64,000 bases of DNA from Bacteroidota bacterium (GCA_020444275.1 JAHLLG010000002.1:62001-126000), one strand, 5' to 3'; shown: positions 18,198-27,556, numbered from the stretch's first letter. Made by a program: numbers and translations. Notes: a model not told the origin generated them from the letters alone.

Positions 18198-19130
18198 ATG
18201 CAGGTTCACAGAAGTTTTGATACGCTCAGCACCATAAATAACCCTGTAGTAACCACAGGTACATTCGATGGTGTGCATTTAGGTCATAAGGTAATTATTG
18301 ACAGGTTAAATGCATTGGCTACGAGTATTCAAGGCGAATCGGTTTTAATTACATTCCATCCGCATCCAAGAAGAGTGTTATATCCCGAAACGGCAGGGAA
18401 GGGATTAAAGTTAATTAACTCGCAACAAGAAAAAATACATTTGCTGGATAAGGCAGGACTGGATCATCTGGTTATCATAAATTTCACCAAGGAATTTGCT
18501 GAAACTACTTCACAGGAGTTTGTTCAGGATATTTTATTAGGAAAACTGCATGCCAAAATAATTATTGTAGGCTTTAATCATCACTTTGGTCATAACAGGG
18601 AAGGAGACTATTCATACCTATATGAACTGACAAAAACCAGGGATTTTAAAGTAGAGGAAATCCCTGAGCAGGATTTGGAAAACGAAACAGTAAGTTCAAC
18701 AATTATCCGAAAAGCACTATTAGAAGGAAGAATACAACGTGCTAACGCATATTTAGATCATTTCTTTATTATAACCGGTAAACTGAAGGATGGTCATCTA
18801 AAATGTATGGAAGTTGGGTTCCCAACATTAGAAATGATTATCGAAGAGGATGTAAAACTGGTGCCTCCGGAAGGGGTGTATGCGGTTAGTTTAACCGTCG
18901 ATGGTAAAAGATACCGGGGAATGTTAAACATTAAAGCATTTAAAGAGTCGCAAGTACCAAGTGTTCAGGTTCATTTATTCGATTATGATTCTAATTTTAA
19001 TTTAAGGGGAAAGGAAGCTACCATAACATTCCACAAGAGAATGCGCGACGAACTTCGGTTAGGAAGTACGCTAGGTCTTAAATTGCAACTGGAAAAAGAT
19101 AAAGAAGAAATTGAAGAATTAATTTACTAG
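18198..19130 (+). CDS. ribF: Bifunctional riboflavin kinase / FAD synthetase
   Basis: 310 residues, normal for RibF. The N-terminal nucleotidyltransferase half has TTGTFDGVHLGHK and GFNHHFGHNREGD, and ETVSSTIIRKAL before the linker; the C-terminal riboflavin kinase half has VGFPTLEM, PPEGVYAV, RGMLNIKAF (Asn in the flavin-kinase site) and FHKRMRDELR. It makes FMN and FAD from riboflavin. Its place after rex may be chance, but HydB needs FMN and Qmo and APS reductase need FAD, so demand for flavin in this region is high. It starts 33 bases after rex. Confidence 0.93.
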   Translation: MQVHRSFDTLSTINNPVVTTGTFDGVHLGHKVIIDRLNALATSIQGESVLITFHPHPRRVLYPETAGKGLKLINSQQEKIHLLDKAGLDHLVIINFTKEFAETTSQEFVQDILLGKLHAKIIIVGFNHHFGHNREGDYSYLYELTKTRDFKVEEIPEQDLENETVSSTIIRKALLEGRIQRANAYLDHFFIITGKLKDGHLKCMEVGFPTLEMIIEEDVKLVPPEGVYAVSLTVDGKRYRGMLNIKAFKESQVPSVQVHLFDYDSNFNLRGKEATITFHKRMRDELRLGSTLGLKLQLEKDKEEIEELIY

Positions 19131-19167
19131 AAAGATTCATTTTTTCCAATTTGTAAAGAACCCTTAC

Positions 19168-19806
19168 TTGCCTGAAAAATATGAAAGAATAGTTCCAAAA
19201 ACATTTTTAAAATTATTAGGGATTTTATACTTAGTTGCCCTAATACCAAATGTAATTACAAAACTTTTAATTTTTAACAAGGTTATTCCTTCCAATAATA
19301 TTGAGCTTTTACTAAAGGAATATAGTCCATTGAAGTTGTTTTTATTTGGAGCAATTGTGGCACCTATTGCAGAAGAAACAATTTTTAGGCTTAATTTAAA
19401 AACGAGTAAATTAAATTTAGTAATTAGTTTGACGGTTACATTAATGTATAGTTTGTTTGCTATGTTTAAAAATAGCTGGCACTATAGTTCAGCAATAATT
19501 CTAATTATAACTTATGTTGTTGTTACATTAATTTATTATTCAGAAGAAATTTTTAAAATCGATTCACAAAAGCATTTTAAGTTTACATTTTATTTTTCAG
19601 CTATAGCTTTTGGGTTTTTGCATATTTTTAATTTTAATGATCCCAATTACTTAACATTTATTTTATTTCCTGTAATAACAATGCCTCAAATAGCTATGGG
19701 ATTAATTACCGGTTATTTGCGTTTAAAGAACGGATTTGTTCATGGAGTAATTTTTCACATTTTAGTAAACGCTATAACTATATTACTTGTGCTGATTTTA
19801 AGATAA
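19168..19806 (+). CDS. CPBP-family intramembrane metalloprotease
   Basis: About 212 residues and six to eight membrane segments. The family motifs are present: EETIFR (two Glu and Arg), then FGFLHIF and the final HILVNA with the His/Asn pair that bind the metal. These membrane proteases (Rce1/Abi-like) cleave within or next to the membrane; targets are unknown. No ATG lies near the N-terminus, so the start is a TTG (19168) or another rare codon a little upstream; the exact start is uncertain. It converges with the ABC transporter operon. Confidence 0.75.
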   Translation: MPEKYERIVPKTFLKLLGILYLVALIPNVITKLLIFNKVIPSNNIELLLKEYSPLKLFLFGAIVAPIAEETIFRLNLKTSKLNLVISLTVTLMYSLFAMFKNSWHYSSAIILIITYVVVTLIYYSEEIFKIDSQKHFKFTFYFSAIAFGFLHIFNFNDPNYLTFILFPVITMPQIAMGLITGYLRLKNGFVHGVIFHILVNAITILLVLILR

Positions 19807-19879
19807 TTAAGTGAACGCCATATTGAAAGTCTGTTAAATAGAACCTGAAACTAGAAACCTTTATCCTGCAACCCAAAAA

Positions 19880-20581
19880 TTAATCCATCACCTCCCAAAT
19901 CTTATTTTTATATTCAATAATTTCAGGATCGGTTAAGGAACGTTCTTTTTTCTGGATTGAAAATTCTTGCTTAATGTTAACCGGAGCTTTGCTAAAAACC
20001 ACAATCCTGTTACCCAAAAGCAATGCTTCATCAATATCATGCGTAACAAACAAAACAGTTCGTTTATCGGTTTGCCATAATCTCCTGAACGCTCTCATTA
20101 AATTTAATTTCAACTTCAGATCAAGAGCTTTTAAGGGTTCGTCCATAAGAATCAAGTCGGAAGGATAAGAGAAAGCCCGGGCAATGGCTACACGTTGCTT
20201 CATTCCGCCACTTAATTTAGAAGGAAAGTAATCTTCAAAACCATTTAACTCAACCAATTGAATATATTTTTCTGCAATCTTCAATCTTTCTTCTTTGGGT
20301 ATATCCGAATTCAAAACAAAAGCAATATTTTCTTTAACTGTTTTCCAGGGAAGCAGTCGAGGCTCCTGAAAAATGTAGGAAATAATTTTATCTTCAAAAT
20401 TAATGAATGACCCTTCATTGGCTTGGGCAGTATCCGATATCATATTCAGGAGCGTTGTTTTTCCACATCCCGATGGACCTAAAATACAGGTGATTGTATT
20501 TTCCTGGATCTCGATATTGAAATTATCGAAAAGTTTAATGTTATCATACGATTTATTTAGTCCTTCTATCTTAAACGACAT
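19880..20581 (-). CDS. ABC transporter ATPase, NitT/TauT (nitrate-sulfonate-thiamine precursor) class
   Basis: 233 residues with every ABC motif: Walker A GPSGCGKTT, Q-loop YIFQEPRLLPW, signature LSGGMKQRVAIARA, Walker B LILMDEPLKALD and H-loop VTHDIDEAL. PRLLPW and the short length place it with SsuB/TauB/ThiZ-like ATPases. It powers import with the permease gene whose stop is one base upstream of its start. The solute-binding lipoprotein of the set lies 1.3 kb upstream in the same direction. The substrate cannot be read from sequence. Confidence 0.9.
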   Translation of the reverse strand: MSFKIEGLNKSYDNIKLFDNFNIEIQENTITCILGPSGCGKTTLLNMISDTAQANEGSFINFEDKIISYIFQEPRLLPWKTVKENIAFVLNSDIPKEERLKIAEKYIQLVELNGFEDYFPSKLSGGMKQRVAIARAFSYPSDLILMDEPLKALDLKLKLNLMRAFRRLWQTDKRTVLFVTHDIDEALLLGNRIVVFSKAPVNIKQEFSIQKKERSLTDPEIIEYKNKIWEVMD

Positions 20582-20582
20582 A

Positions 20583-21335
20583 TTATTTCCAGATTATGAC
20601 AGCTTTTTCTATTTTCCTGATGATTAATTCAAAAACCGAACTTATTAAAATAGCAATTATGGTCCAGGCAATTACTTCTTTAACCAATAAGTAGGTTTGC
20701 GCCGACTGCATTAAGGTTCCTATTCCAAACTGAGGCTGACTCAATACTTCACCAATAATTATAGCTCTCCAGCCAAAACCCATGGCACTCGATGCTCCCG
20801 AGAATATGAAGGGTGTAATCGCTGGTAGATATACCTCTTTAATTATTTTGGTATGATTTACCTTATATACCTTAGCCATTTCGATTAAATCCCGGTCAGC
20901 ATTTTTTATTCCATCAATTACATTGGTGCAGATAAATGGAAACATGGTTAAAAAAGCAATGAAAATAGCTACAAAATCAACCTTAAACCAAATCAAGGCT
21001 AGCAATATAAGCGAAATAACCGGGGTTGACCGAATGGTAACTAATATGGGATTTAAAAATGCTTCAAATGATCTGTTTGTTCCTGCAAGTATACCAAGCA
21101 GTATACCCAATATAAACGATATTACAAAACCAAGAATGCCTCGTAACATGGTAGCACCAACTACAAGTAAAAAATTCTTCGAGAATAGTAATTTCAGTGT
21201 AGTAAGAATAGTTGATTCTGGTGATGGTAATATCAAGTCGGAATTGTATATTAAAGAAGCAACTTTCCACAAACACAAAAGGAGTAGAACAGAAATAGCA
21301 GAGATAATTTTTGTTTTGGATAAAAGTCTTTTCAT
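20583..21335 (-). CDS. ABC transporter permease, NitT/TauT class
   Basis: 250 residues, about six membrane segments, with the cytoplasmic coupling loop after EVYLPAITPFIFSG (the EAA motif, here ending in SAMGFGWRAIIIGEVL), as in SsuC/TauC/ThiX permeases. It forms the inner membrane channel for the ATPase that follows and receives substrate from the lipoprotein at 21890. The order binding protein, response regulator, permease, ATPase on one strand suggests one transcription unit interrupted by the regulator gene. Confidence 0.9.
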   Translation of the reverse strand: MKRLLSKTKIISAISVLLLLCLWKVASLIYNSDLILPSPESTILTTLKLLFSKNFLLVVGATMLRGILGFVISFILGILLGILAGTNRSFEAFLNPILVTIRSTPVISLILLALIWFKVDFVAIFIAFLTMFPFICTNVIDGIKNADRDLIEMAKVYKVNHTKIIKEVYLPAITPFIFSGASSAMGFGWRAIIIGEVLSQPQFGIGTLMQSAQTYLLVKEVIAWTIIAILISSVFELIIRKIEKAVIIWK

Positions 21336-21409
21336 TAGATCATCCGATTAGTTGATCGAAAATTACGAATTAATTACGATTAATAAAATAAGGTGTTTTG
21401 GTGTTGAGT

Positions 21410-21802
21410 TTACTTTGTTAGGTGTTCGTTTATTTTCTTCAGAAGGAAATCGGGCCTAACGGGTTTTGAGATATAATCGTCACAGCCAAACTCTAGTGCA
21501 ATGGCTTCATCATCTGAAAGAGCAAAGGCTGTAAAGGCAATAATCGGTATATTTCTGTTTACACTGCGGATATATTTTGTTGCTTCCAGTCCGCCCATTT
21601 CGGGCATCCTGATATCCATTAGAATAACATCTATATGTGGATTCTCCTTAAATATCTTAACGGCTTCTTCACCATTCTCGGCATGAAATATATTAATATT
21701 GGTTTTTTTCATTGCTTTTTCTAAAATGATGAAGTTGTGTAATTCATCATCGGCAATTAAAATACTTTTATTACTCCAGTCGTAGTTTCTAGAAGAATCC
21801 AT
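21410..21802 (-). CDS. Single-domain response regulator inside the ABC importer cluster
   Basis: 130 residues: a short N-terminal tail and one receiver domain. IADDE gives the acidic pocket, VILMDIRMPEMGG the phospho-Asp, AFTA the Thr and SKPV the Lys, all standard. There is no output domain. It resembles receiver domains usually found at the end of hybrid kinases, so it may take phosphate from the REC-kinase or hydrogenase-kinase of this island. It splits the importer genes, 74 bases upstream of the permease and 87 bases after the binding-protein gene. Confidence 0.85.
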   Translation of the reverse strand: MDSSRNYDWSNKSILIADDELHNFIILEKAMKKTNINIFHAENGEEAVKIFKENPHIDVILMDIRMPEMGGLEATKYIRSVNRNIPIIAFTAFALSDDEAIALEFGCDDYISKPVRPDFLLKKINEHLTK

Positions 21803-21889
21803 GTAATGTTTTTTTATTTATGTATATACGGTAAATCTGATAAAATGTTAAATTAAAATTAAATTTAATAAAATATTTCTTATTGAACA

Positions 21890-22843
21890 CTACTTCAAAT
21901 AGAAATTATCATCGGGAATCGTGCCCCCAATAATGTCAGCATTTAGTTCATAGAAAACCTGAAGATATGCATTGATCTGAGGGATAATGTCTTTCGCTTC
22001 TTTAAAATCGAGATTTGACCGTGGAATAGATTGAAAAGCAACCTCTTTATTAGGTAAAATATCATATTGAACAATCAGATTAGCTGCTTCTTTTTGGTTA
22101 TTATTCACCCAATCCGATGAATGCCTGTAACTATTCAGAATTTTTTGTAGCTCTTTTGCATGATTGAGTGCAAAATCCGAATTTACCATCAGGGCAGTTT
22201 GTGCTATCGGGGTTTCTTCATGTACTTTTTGCCACTCTTTGTTCAAATCAAATAAAGGATGAACAGCACTGTTTTTCTGCATGACAAGACTAACTAACGG
22301 TTCCGATATTACACCAAGTTTAGCTTGCCCGGCTGCAACAGCATTGGCTAAATCAATGTGAGTAGGGAATGAATAATCTAGTGTAATGTCTTTATCAGGA
22401 TTTATTCCGTTTTTTAGTAATAGATGTTTAAACAATACATCGGGTGTCATTCCTTTAGCCATTACATGAACTCTTTTCCCGCGCAAATCGTCCCACGATT
22501 GTATGGTTGTGTCTTGTCCAAAAAGGTACAACGTTCCCCAAACAGGCACTGCCGCTATTTTATATGGAAGTTCTTTATTGTATAGTATTGCTCCCATAGT
22601 AGTAGGAACAACTGCTAAATCCACTTCGTTTTCGAGCATAAATTTTCTAACCTGGATAGGTTCATTATGAACCTTAATTTCAATACCAGGATTGGTTAAC
22701 AGATTTAAACTATCGATCATTTTTACCATTCCCATGGCCGAAGGCCCTTTAAGGGTTGCTATTTTTATGGTATCTTTTTTCGTATTTTGTTGACAACTAG
22801 TGAATACAAAAAATAGAGATAAAACAATTACGATTTTTTTCAT
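21890..22843 (-). CDS. ABC importer solute-binding lipoprotein (NMT1/SsuA-like)
   Basis: The ATG at 22843 gives a 317-residue protein whose signal ends in VFTSCQQN, a lipobox with Cys as lipid anchor; a TTG at 22864 is less likely. The mature part is a two-lobed binding protein of the NMT1/SsuA/ThiY class: PSAMGMVKM, DLAVVPTTMGA, LRGKRVHVMAKGMTPD and GVISEPLVSLVM are the characteristic hinge and ligand loops. It would deliver a small solute to the permease and ATPase downstream. It diverges from the TM1266-TonB-hydG operon, which suggests a common function in hydrogenase assembly, but that is inference. Confidence 0.87.
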   Translation of the reverse strand: MKKIVIVLSLFFVFTSCQQNTKKDTIKIATLKGPSAMGMVKMIDSLNLLTNPGIEIKVHNEPIQVRKFMLENEVDLAVVPTTMGAILYNKELPYKIAAVPVWGTLYLFGQDTTIQSWDDLRGKRVHVMAKGMTPDVLFKHLLLKNGINPDKDITLDYSFPTHIDLANAVAAGQAKLGVISEPLVSLVMQKNSAVHPLFDLNKEWQKVHEETPIAQTALMVNSDFALNHAKELQKILNSYRHSSDWVNNNQKEAANLIVQYDILPNKEVAFQSIPRSNLDFKEAKDIIPQINAYLQVFYELNADIIGGTIPDDNFYLK

Positions 22844-22861
22844 GATCTGGAATGTTTTCAA

Positions 22862-22869
22862 CAAAGCTA
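22862..22869 (-). promoter_or_regulatory. Possible minus-7 element for the binding-protein gene
   Basis: On the minus strand this reads TAGCTTTG, fitting TAnnTTTG, 19 bases before the ATG. No good TTTG partner is seen upstream, so the call is weak. Confidence 0.3.
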
Positions 22870-22953
22870 AGGAACTTTTTTTGTTCGAGTTTTATTTTTC
22901 TGATTTTATCTCGGATATGTTAAATATCATTTTTTTGTTAAACAAATACTTTG

Positions 22954-22961
22954 TACTTTTG
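22954..22961 (+). promoter_or_regulatory. Minus-7 element of the TM1266-TonB-hydG operon
   Basis: TACTTTTG fits TAnnTTTG, with a TTTG 16 bases upstream (22934-22937). Its last bases overlap the Rex-like operator, so a bound repressor would cover the promoter. Confidence 0.5.
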
Positions 22962-22976
22962 TTAAATAATTAACAG
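22959..22976 (+). promoter_or_regulatory. Rex-like operator before the TM1266-TonB-hydG operon
   Basis: TTGTTAAATAATTAACAG matches the Rex palindrome in 13 of 14 arm positions, the best site in the window, and overlaps the promoter element. Confidence 0.75.
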
Positions 22977-22998
22977 TAAAAACTATTTACTCTTACTG

Positions 22999-23016
22999 AG
23001 AAACGGATACGTTTCT
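22999..23016 (+). other. Hairpin in the 5' leader of the TM1266 operon
   Basis: AGAAACG and CGTTTCT form a perfect 7-bp stem around GATA, between the promoter and the start at 23058. It leaves the GGAGG ribosome site free. It may stabilise the leader; no known riboswitch fits. Confidence 0.4.
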
Positions 23017-23057
23017 GTTTCAAGGTTAAAGAATAAATCTAATCCGGAGGAAATCTG

Positions 23058-23318
23058 ATGGAAAAGAGAATTGGAACCGCACTTATTCTAATCGAAAACA
23101 CCGATGTAGTTCAGCAAATGAACGAAATCGCGTTCAAACATTCCAACATTATTATTGGTCGTCAAGGTTTGCCACGAAGCAATGGCCAAAATATTATTTC
23201 TCTTGTTCTCGAAGGTACTACTGATGAGATTGGTTCTTTAACCGGTCAGCTGGGGCGCTTAAATGGCATCCAGATAAAATCAGTATTATTAAAGAACAGG
23301 ACTAATGAAAACAATTAA
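23058..23318 (+). CDS. TM1266-type iron-only hydrogenase system regulator
   Basis: 86 residues, one ferredoxin-like (ACT/NikR C-terminal) fold. RIGTALILIEN, SNIIIGRQGLP and NIISLVLEGTTDEIGSLTGQLGRLNGI are the family strands. TM1266 proteins occur next to hydEFG genes and are proposed to regulate the hydrogenase system, though no mechanism is established. The start has an unusually strong ribosome site for this phylum, GGAGG at 23046-23050. Its last 14 bases overlap the TonB receptor gene, so the two are translationally coupled. Confidence 0.87.
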   Translation: MEKRIGTALILIENTDVVQQMNEIAFKHSNIIIGRQGLPRSNGQNIISLVLEGTTDEIGSLTGQLGRLNGIQIKSVLLKNRTNENN

Positions 23319-25698
23319 ACTCGTATTTTTCTTATTGATCTCAATGAATGCATTCTCTCAACAGTTTGAATTGAATGGAACTATTAAAGATTCTGAATCA
23401 GAGGAAGAACTTGGAGGGGTTCACATCCAGTTAATTAATCAAAATCAGGGAATTAATTACAACACTATTTCTAATTTGAATGGAGAATACTCTTTGAAGG
23501 TAGAAAAGGGTTCATACCAAGTCATAACTTCATATGTTGGCTATAAAGACTACAATCAAATCCAAGAGATAAATGCGGATAAGCGTTTAGATGTACTATT
23601 AGAAAAAGAGTTGATCAATTTGGGTGAGGTAATGGTGAGCAGCATGAAACAGCAACAAAAAATTAAAGCGGTTTCTGCTCCTTTGGAAATTGTAACTAAA
23701 GAACAGATAGAATTAGCGTCATCGTTTACCGCTTCTGATATTTTGGCAGGAGAACCAGGTATTTCATTAGCACGTGATGGTGTTTGGGCTACAGGAATTA
23801 ATATTCGCGGGTTAAGCCAGCAGCGCATCGTAATGTTGGTTGACGGAAACAGAATTGAAACAGCAACTGATTTGATGGCATCTATGTCATTTTTCGATAT
23901 GGATGATATTGAACGTATTGAAGTGATTAAAGGAGCTTCATCATCGCTTTATGGAACAGGAGCCATGGGTGGTATTGTCAATGTAATTACCAGTCATCCA
24001 ACATTTAACTCTTCAACCTATTTTAATGGAAGTTTAAATGGTGGTTATAGCACAGTAAACGAATTGTTTACCAATAAACTTACATTCAACTCTGGTTCAG
24101 AAAAGTGGTATGCTTCTGTAAGTGGTTCAACCCGAGATGCCAACAATATAAATACACCGGAAGGTGAAATTCCAAACAGTCAGTTTAGCGATATCAGCAT
24201 TTCTGCTAATGTTGGATACAAAGTAAAAGAAAATCAGGTTTTTGAATTAAAATACCAATATTTCGATGCCGATGATGTAGGAATTCCCGGAGGTGATGCT
24301 TTTCCAGGTCCGGCAACAGCAACTTATTCAGATGCGAAACGGTGGATGATATCTGCCAATTATGAAATCACGAATATTTCGGATCAATTGAAGAAATTTA
24401 ATTTGAGATATTATCATCAATATATTATTCGTAATGTTAACCTAAGTCCAAATGTTGTAAGTTATAATGCGGATAGTACCCAAAGAACAACACCACAATT
24501 ATTTACACCAAGTGGAGCGCATACCACAGATGGAGGGCAACTGCAAACTGATTGGAGTTTTGGGCAAAACAACAGTTTTATTCTCGGATTAGATGTTTGG
24601 AGACGAAAGGTAGAAACCAGTCGCGAAAAATACATTCAAATGGAAGTTTTAGATCCAACTGGAAATGTATTAGTTACAAATAATATTGTACGTGGAGAAA
24701 CACCAATTCCTGAATCATGTTTTGGAAGTGCTGGAGTCTATTTCCAAAATGAACAGAAGCTATTAAATGATGATCTCAAATTTATTTTAGGTGGTCGTTT
24801 AGACGGAATTAGAATTGCCAATGAGCAGGCTTTGGATTATGACTATTTGATTGTAAATGGCATACGAAACGATACGCCACCAAACCAGCGAATTACTTTT
24901 GAAGAAAACGAAGAGTATAAACTATCCTGGAGTGCTAATCTTGGATTACTTTATGCTGTAGTGGAAGATCTTGACATCAGCTTTAATGCTGGCAGATCAT
25001 TCAGAGCACCTTCTCTTGAGGAGAGTTTTAAGTATATCGATTTAGGTAATATGGTTCGTATAGGTGATCCGAACCTCGATCCCGAACAAGGCTATTCCAT
25101 GGATTTAGGATTACGAATCTGGAAACCGAAGTTTCATTTAAAAATTGATGGATTTGTAAACTGGCTTTCAGATATGATTGTTGAGGAATCGGGAGAGTTC
25201 ATTTATTCATATACGACTGGTGTTGCAGATACTATTCCGGCTTTAATTAACCGTAATGTAGATAAAGCAAGATTATACGGAGTTGATTTCAACTTCCAGT
25301 ATAATTTTTATAGAAATTTTGTTTTGCATGGCACAGGATCATACGTGCGTGGAGAAGATACGCAGAATGATACCAATTTACCGTTAATACCTCCAATGAA
25401 TGGTAGTTTAGGGTTACGATACAATATCCAAAAATATGGTGGTGTTGATTTACAAGCAATTGGTTTTGCCGATCAGGATAAAGTGGCAGAAGGAGAGTTG
25501 GAAACAAAAGGATATGCAAGATTTGATTTACGAATTTATTCATCATTTATTAATATTGATTTTGCCCAAGTTAAATTTTTTGGAGGTATCGAGAATATAG
25601 GAGATAGAGCATACAGTAATCACCTGGCAACCAACAGAGGTTCTATAACTATTGAACCTGGAAGGAATTTTTATATAAAAATGAGAGTGTTGTTTTAA
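23305..25698 (+). CDS. TonB-dependent outer membrane receptor linked to hydG
   Basis: 797 residues. Signal peptide (1-18, ending MNAFSQ), a CarboxypepD-regulatory-like domain (about 22-100), a plug (about 125-230: VDGNRIETATD and ERIEVIKGASSSLYGTGAMGGIVNVIT), then a 22-strand barrel ending GRNFYIKMRVLF with the terminal Phe. Such receptors import metal chelates, vitamins or oligomers too big for porins. The plug looks most like those of siderophore and cobalamin receptors rather than SusC, and no SusD follows. Overlap with the TM1266 gene and the hydG gene 39 bases later put it in the hydrogenase maturation operon. Confidence 0.88.
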   Translation: MKTIKLVFFLLISMNAFSQQFELNGTIKDSESEEELGGVHIQLINQNQGINYNTISNLNGEYSLKVEKGSYQVITSYVGYKDYNQIQEINADKRLDVLLEKELINLGEVMVSSMKQQQKIKAVSAPLEIVTKEQIELASSFTASDILAGEPGISLARDGVWATGINIRGLSQQRIVMLVDGNRIETATDLMASMSFFDMDDIERIEVIKGASSSLYGTGAMGGIVNVITSHPTFNSSTYFNGSLNGGYSTVNELFTNKLTFNSGSEKWYASVSGSTRDANNINTPEGEIPNSQFSDISISANVGYKVKENQVFELKYQYFDADDVGIPGGDAFPGPATATYSDAKRWMISANYEITNISDQLKKFNLRYYHQYIIRNVNLSPNVVSYNADSTQRTTPQLFTPSGAHTTDGGQLQTDWSFGQNNSFILGLDVWRRKVETSREKYIQMEVLDPTGNVLVTNNIVRGETPIPESCFGSAGVYFQNEQKLLNDDLKFILGGRLDGIRIANEQALDYDYLIVNGIRNDTPPNQRITFEENEEYKLSWSANLGLLYAVVEDLDISFNAGRSFRAPSLEESFKYIDLGNMVRIGDPNLDPEQGYSMDLGLRIWKPKFHLKIDGFVNWLSDMIVEESGEFIYSYTTGVADTIPALINRNVDKARLYGVDFNFQYNFYRNFVLHGTGSYVRGEDTQNDTNLPLIPPMNGSLGLRYNIQKYGGVDLQAIGFADQDKVAEGELETKGYARFDLRIYSSFINIDFAQVKFFGGIENIGDRAYSNHLATNRGSITIEPGRNFYIKMRVLF

Positions 25699-25737
25699 AC
25701 GAATTGAATCAATTAAAAAATATAAAAAGCAAGATAT

Positions 25738-27165
25738 ATGAAATTTAAACCAGAGCAATACAGGATAAAGGATCAACGAATGAAACCTTTTATCGATCCG
25801 GAAGAAATTTGGGATTACATCAATAAAACAGAATCGACACCGGAACGAGTTCGCGAGGTTATTGCAAAATCGTTAAATAAAGAGCGATTAAACCTTGAAG
25901 AAACAGCCGTATTAATTAATGCTAAAGATCCTGAATTAATTGAAGAAATAAAGCAGGGAGCAAAAACATTGAAAGAAAAGGTATATGGTAATCGTATCGT
26001 GCTTTTTGCACCACTTTATGTTGGTAACCGATGCATGAATAATTGTAAGTATTGTGGATTTCGTTCAACAAATAAAGAGGCAGAAAGAAAAACTTTATCC
26101 GATCAGGAACTTGTTCATGAAGTAGAAGCATTGGAAGATAATGGGCAAAAACGATTAATTCTGGTGTATGGTGAGCACCGCGATTATTCACCGGAATTTA
26201 TTGCCGATAATGTGCGTACAGTTTACAATGTTAAAAAGGGTAATGGCGAAATTCGTCGTGTTAATATTAATGCGGCACCTCTGGATATAGATGGTTTCAG
26301 GACAGTAAAAGAGGCAGGAATAGGAACTTACCAGGTATTCCAGGAAACGTATCATCCCGAAGAGTATAAGAAATATCACTTAGGTGGTAAAAAGAAAGAT
26401 TTTGACTATAGATTAACTTCTTTAGACAGAGCGCAAGAGGCTGGTTTAGATGATGTTGGAATTGGTGCATTGTTTGGGTTGTACGATTGGAGATACGAAG
26501 TGCTGGCAATGGTTCGTCATACCAATCATTTTGAAGCCTGCTACAATGTTGGTCCACATACGTTATCATTCCCAAGAATACAGGATGCATCAGCAATTGA
26601 TGTTGATCCTAAATATATGGTTAATGATGAAGAGTTTGTAAAACTTATTGCTATTCTTCGTTTAGCTGTTCCGTATACCGGAATGATTTTAACTGCTCGT
26701 GAATCAGCTAAGGTTCGCAGTGAAGTAATGGAATTTGGTGTTTCACAGATCGACGGAGGAACCAAATTAGAGCTTGGAGCATACCATGCGAGTCGCAACG
26801 AAGAGCAAAACCTAAATCGTGAACAATTTGCTATAAACGATAATAGATCGTTGGGTGAAATTATTGATGAGTTAGTTGAGAACGAGTATCTACCATCATT
26901 TTGCACAGCATGTTATAGATTAGGTCGCACAGGTGAGCATTTTATGGAATTTTCAGTTCCCGGATTTATTAAACGATTTTGCACACCGAATGCCATTCTT
27001 ACCTTATCAGAGTATCTGGTTGATTATGCTAAGCCGGAAACAGCAGAAAAGGCATGGAAGGTAATCGATAAAGAGATCAATGGATTGGATGATGATAAAG
27101 TAGCAAGTCAGGTTCGAGAACGTGTAGAGAAAATAAAAGAGGGAGAGCGCGACTTATATTTTTAA
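25738..27165 (+). CDS. hydG: [FeFe]-hydrogenase maturase HydG (radical SAM tyrosine lyase)
   Basis: 475 residues, the family length. The radical SAM motif is CMNNCKYCGF (C-x3-C-x2-C). The C-terminal auxiliary-cluster motif is C-x2-C-x22-C: CTACYR, then Cys after VPGFIKRF, exactly the HydG spacing. HydG splits tyrosine into p-cresol, CO and cyanide and builds an Fe(CO)2(CN) synthon for the H-cluster, which HydE and HydF finish. It is the third gene of the operon after the TM1266 regulator and the TonB receptor, and hydE lies 20 kb away. Confidence 0.96.
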   Translation: MKFKPEQYRIKDQRMKPFIDPEEIWDYINKTESTPERVREVIAKSLNKERLNLEETAVLINAKDPELIEEIKQGAKTLKEKVYGNRIVLFAPLYVGNRCMNNCKYCGFRSTNKEAERKTLSDQELVHEVEALEDNGQKRLILVYGEHRDYSPEFIADNVRTVYNVKKGNGEIRRVNINAAPLDIDGFRTVKEAGIGTYQVFQETYHPEEYKKYHLGGKKKDFDYRLTSLDRAQEAGLDDVGIGALFGLYDWRYEVLAMVRHTNHFEACYNVGPHTLSFPRIQDASAIDVDPKYMVNDEEFVKLIAILRLAVPYTGMILTARESAKVRSEVMEFGVSQIDGGTKLELGAYHASRNEEQNLNREQFAINDNRSLGEIIDELVENEYLPSFCTACYRLGRTGEHFMEFSVPGFIKRFCTPNAILTLSEYLVDYAKPETAEKAWKVIDKEINGLDDDKVASQVRERVEKIKEGERDLYF

Positions 27166-27226
27166 ATATAAAGAAGTAAAATCGTAAATTAGTAAAAAAG
27201 TAAAACGATAATTGGATAATTAAGAA

Positions 27227-27244
27227 TAGTTAACCAATTAACTA
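27227..27244 (+). promoter_or_regulatory. Rex-like palindrome before the small ACT-like pair
   Basis: TAGTTAACCAATTAACTA has perfect 7-bp arms around CCAA and matches 12 of 14 Rex arm positions. It lies 12 bases before the start at 27257, where bound Rex would block initiation or elongation. Confidence 0.55.
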
Positions 27245-27256
27245 ATTCACTTAAAT

Positions 27257-27520
27257 ATGAATGAAAAAAGAATTATAGGCATAAATGTGCTGGACCGAAT
27301 AAAAGAGGCAGGAAGAACACAACATGTTTTAAGCAAATACGCTACATCTGTAAAAACTCGTTTGGGTTTTCACGAACTCTCGGAAGATGTGTGTAGTAGA
27401 AATGGTTTTATTATTTTAGAACTTACCGGAAAAAAATCTGAATGGGATAGCCTTGAGAATGAGTTAAATAAAATCGGAGGCATAAATATTCAGAAAATGT
27501 CCTTTGACTTGAGTAAATAA
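27257..27520 (+). CDS. Small ACT-like hydrogenase-associated protein, copy 1
   Basis: 87 residues of one ferredoxin-like fold: IIGINVLDR, an amphipathic helix, then TSVKTRLGFHELS and IILELTG strands. It is close to the protein encoded 36 bases downstream (shared KEAG, KTRLG and HE patterns over the whole length) and more distantly like the TM1266 protein at 23058. Relatives sit beside [FeFe]-hydrogenase maturation genes in other anaerobes; their function is not established. It has a Rex-like palindrome just upstream. A Cys (VCSRNG) is conserved between the two copies. Confidence 0.75.
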   Translation: MNEKRIIGINVLDRIKEAGRTQHVLSKYATSVKTRLGFHELSEDVCSRNGFIILELTGKKSEWDSLENELNKIGGINIQKMSFDLSK

Positions 27521-27556
27521 TTTTTGTAACTTGTTAAGCTAAAATTTAATTTGATT

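Noticed and set aside
22996-23020. TPP riboswitch, because CTGAGA occurs in the leader next to a thiamine-type importer
   Set aside because: None of the other conserved TPP elements follow; only a simple 7-bp hairpin is seen.
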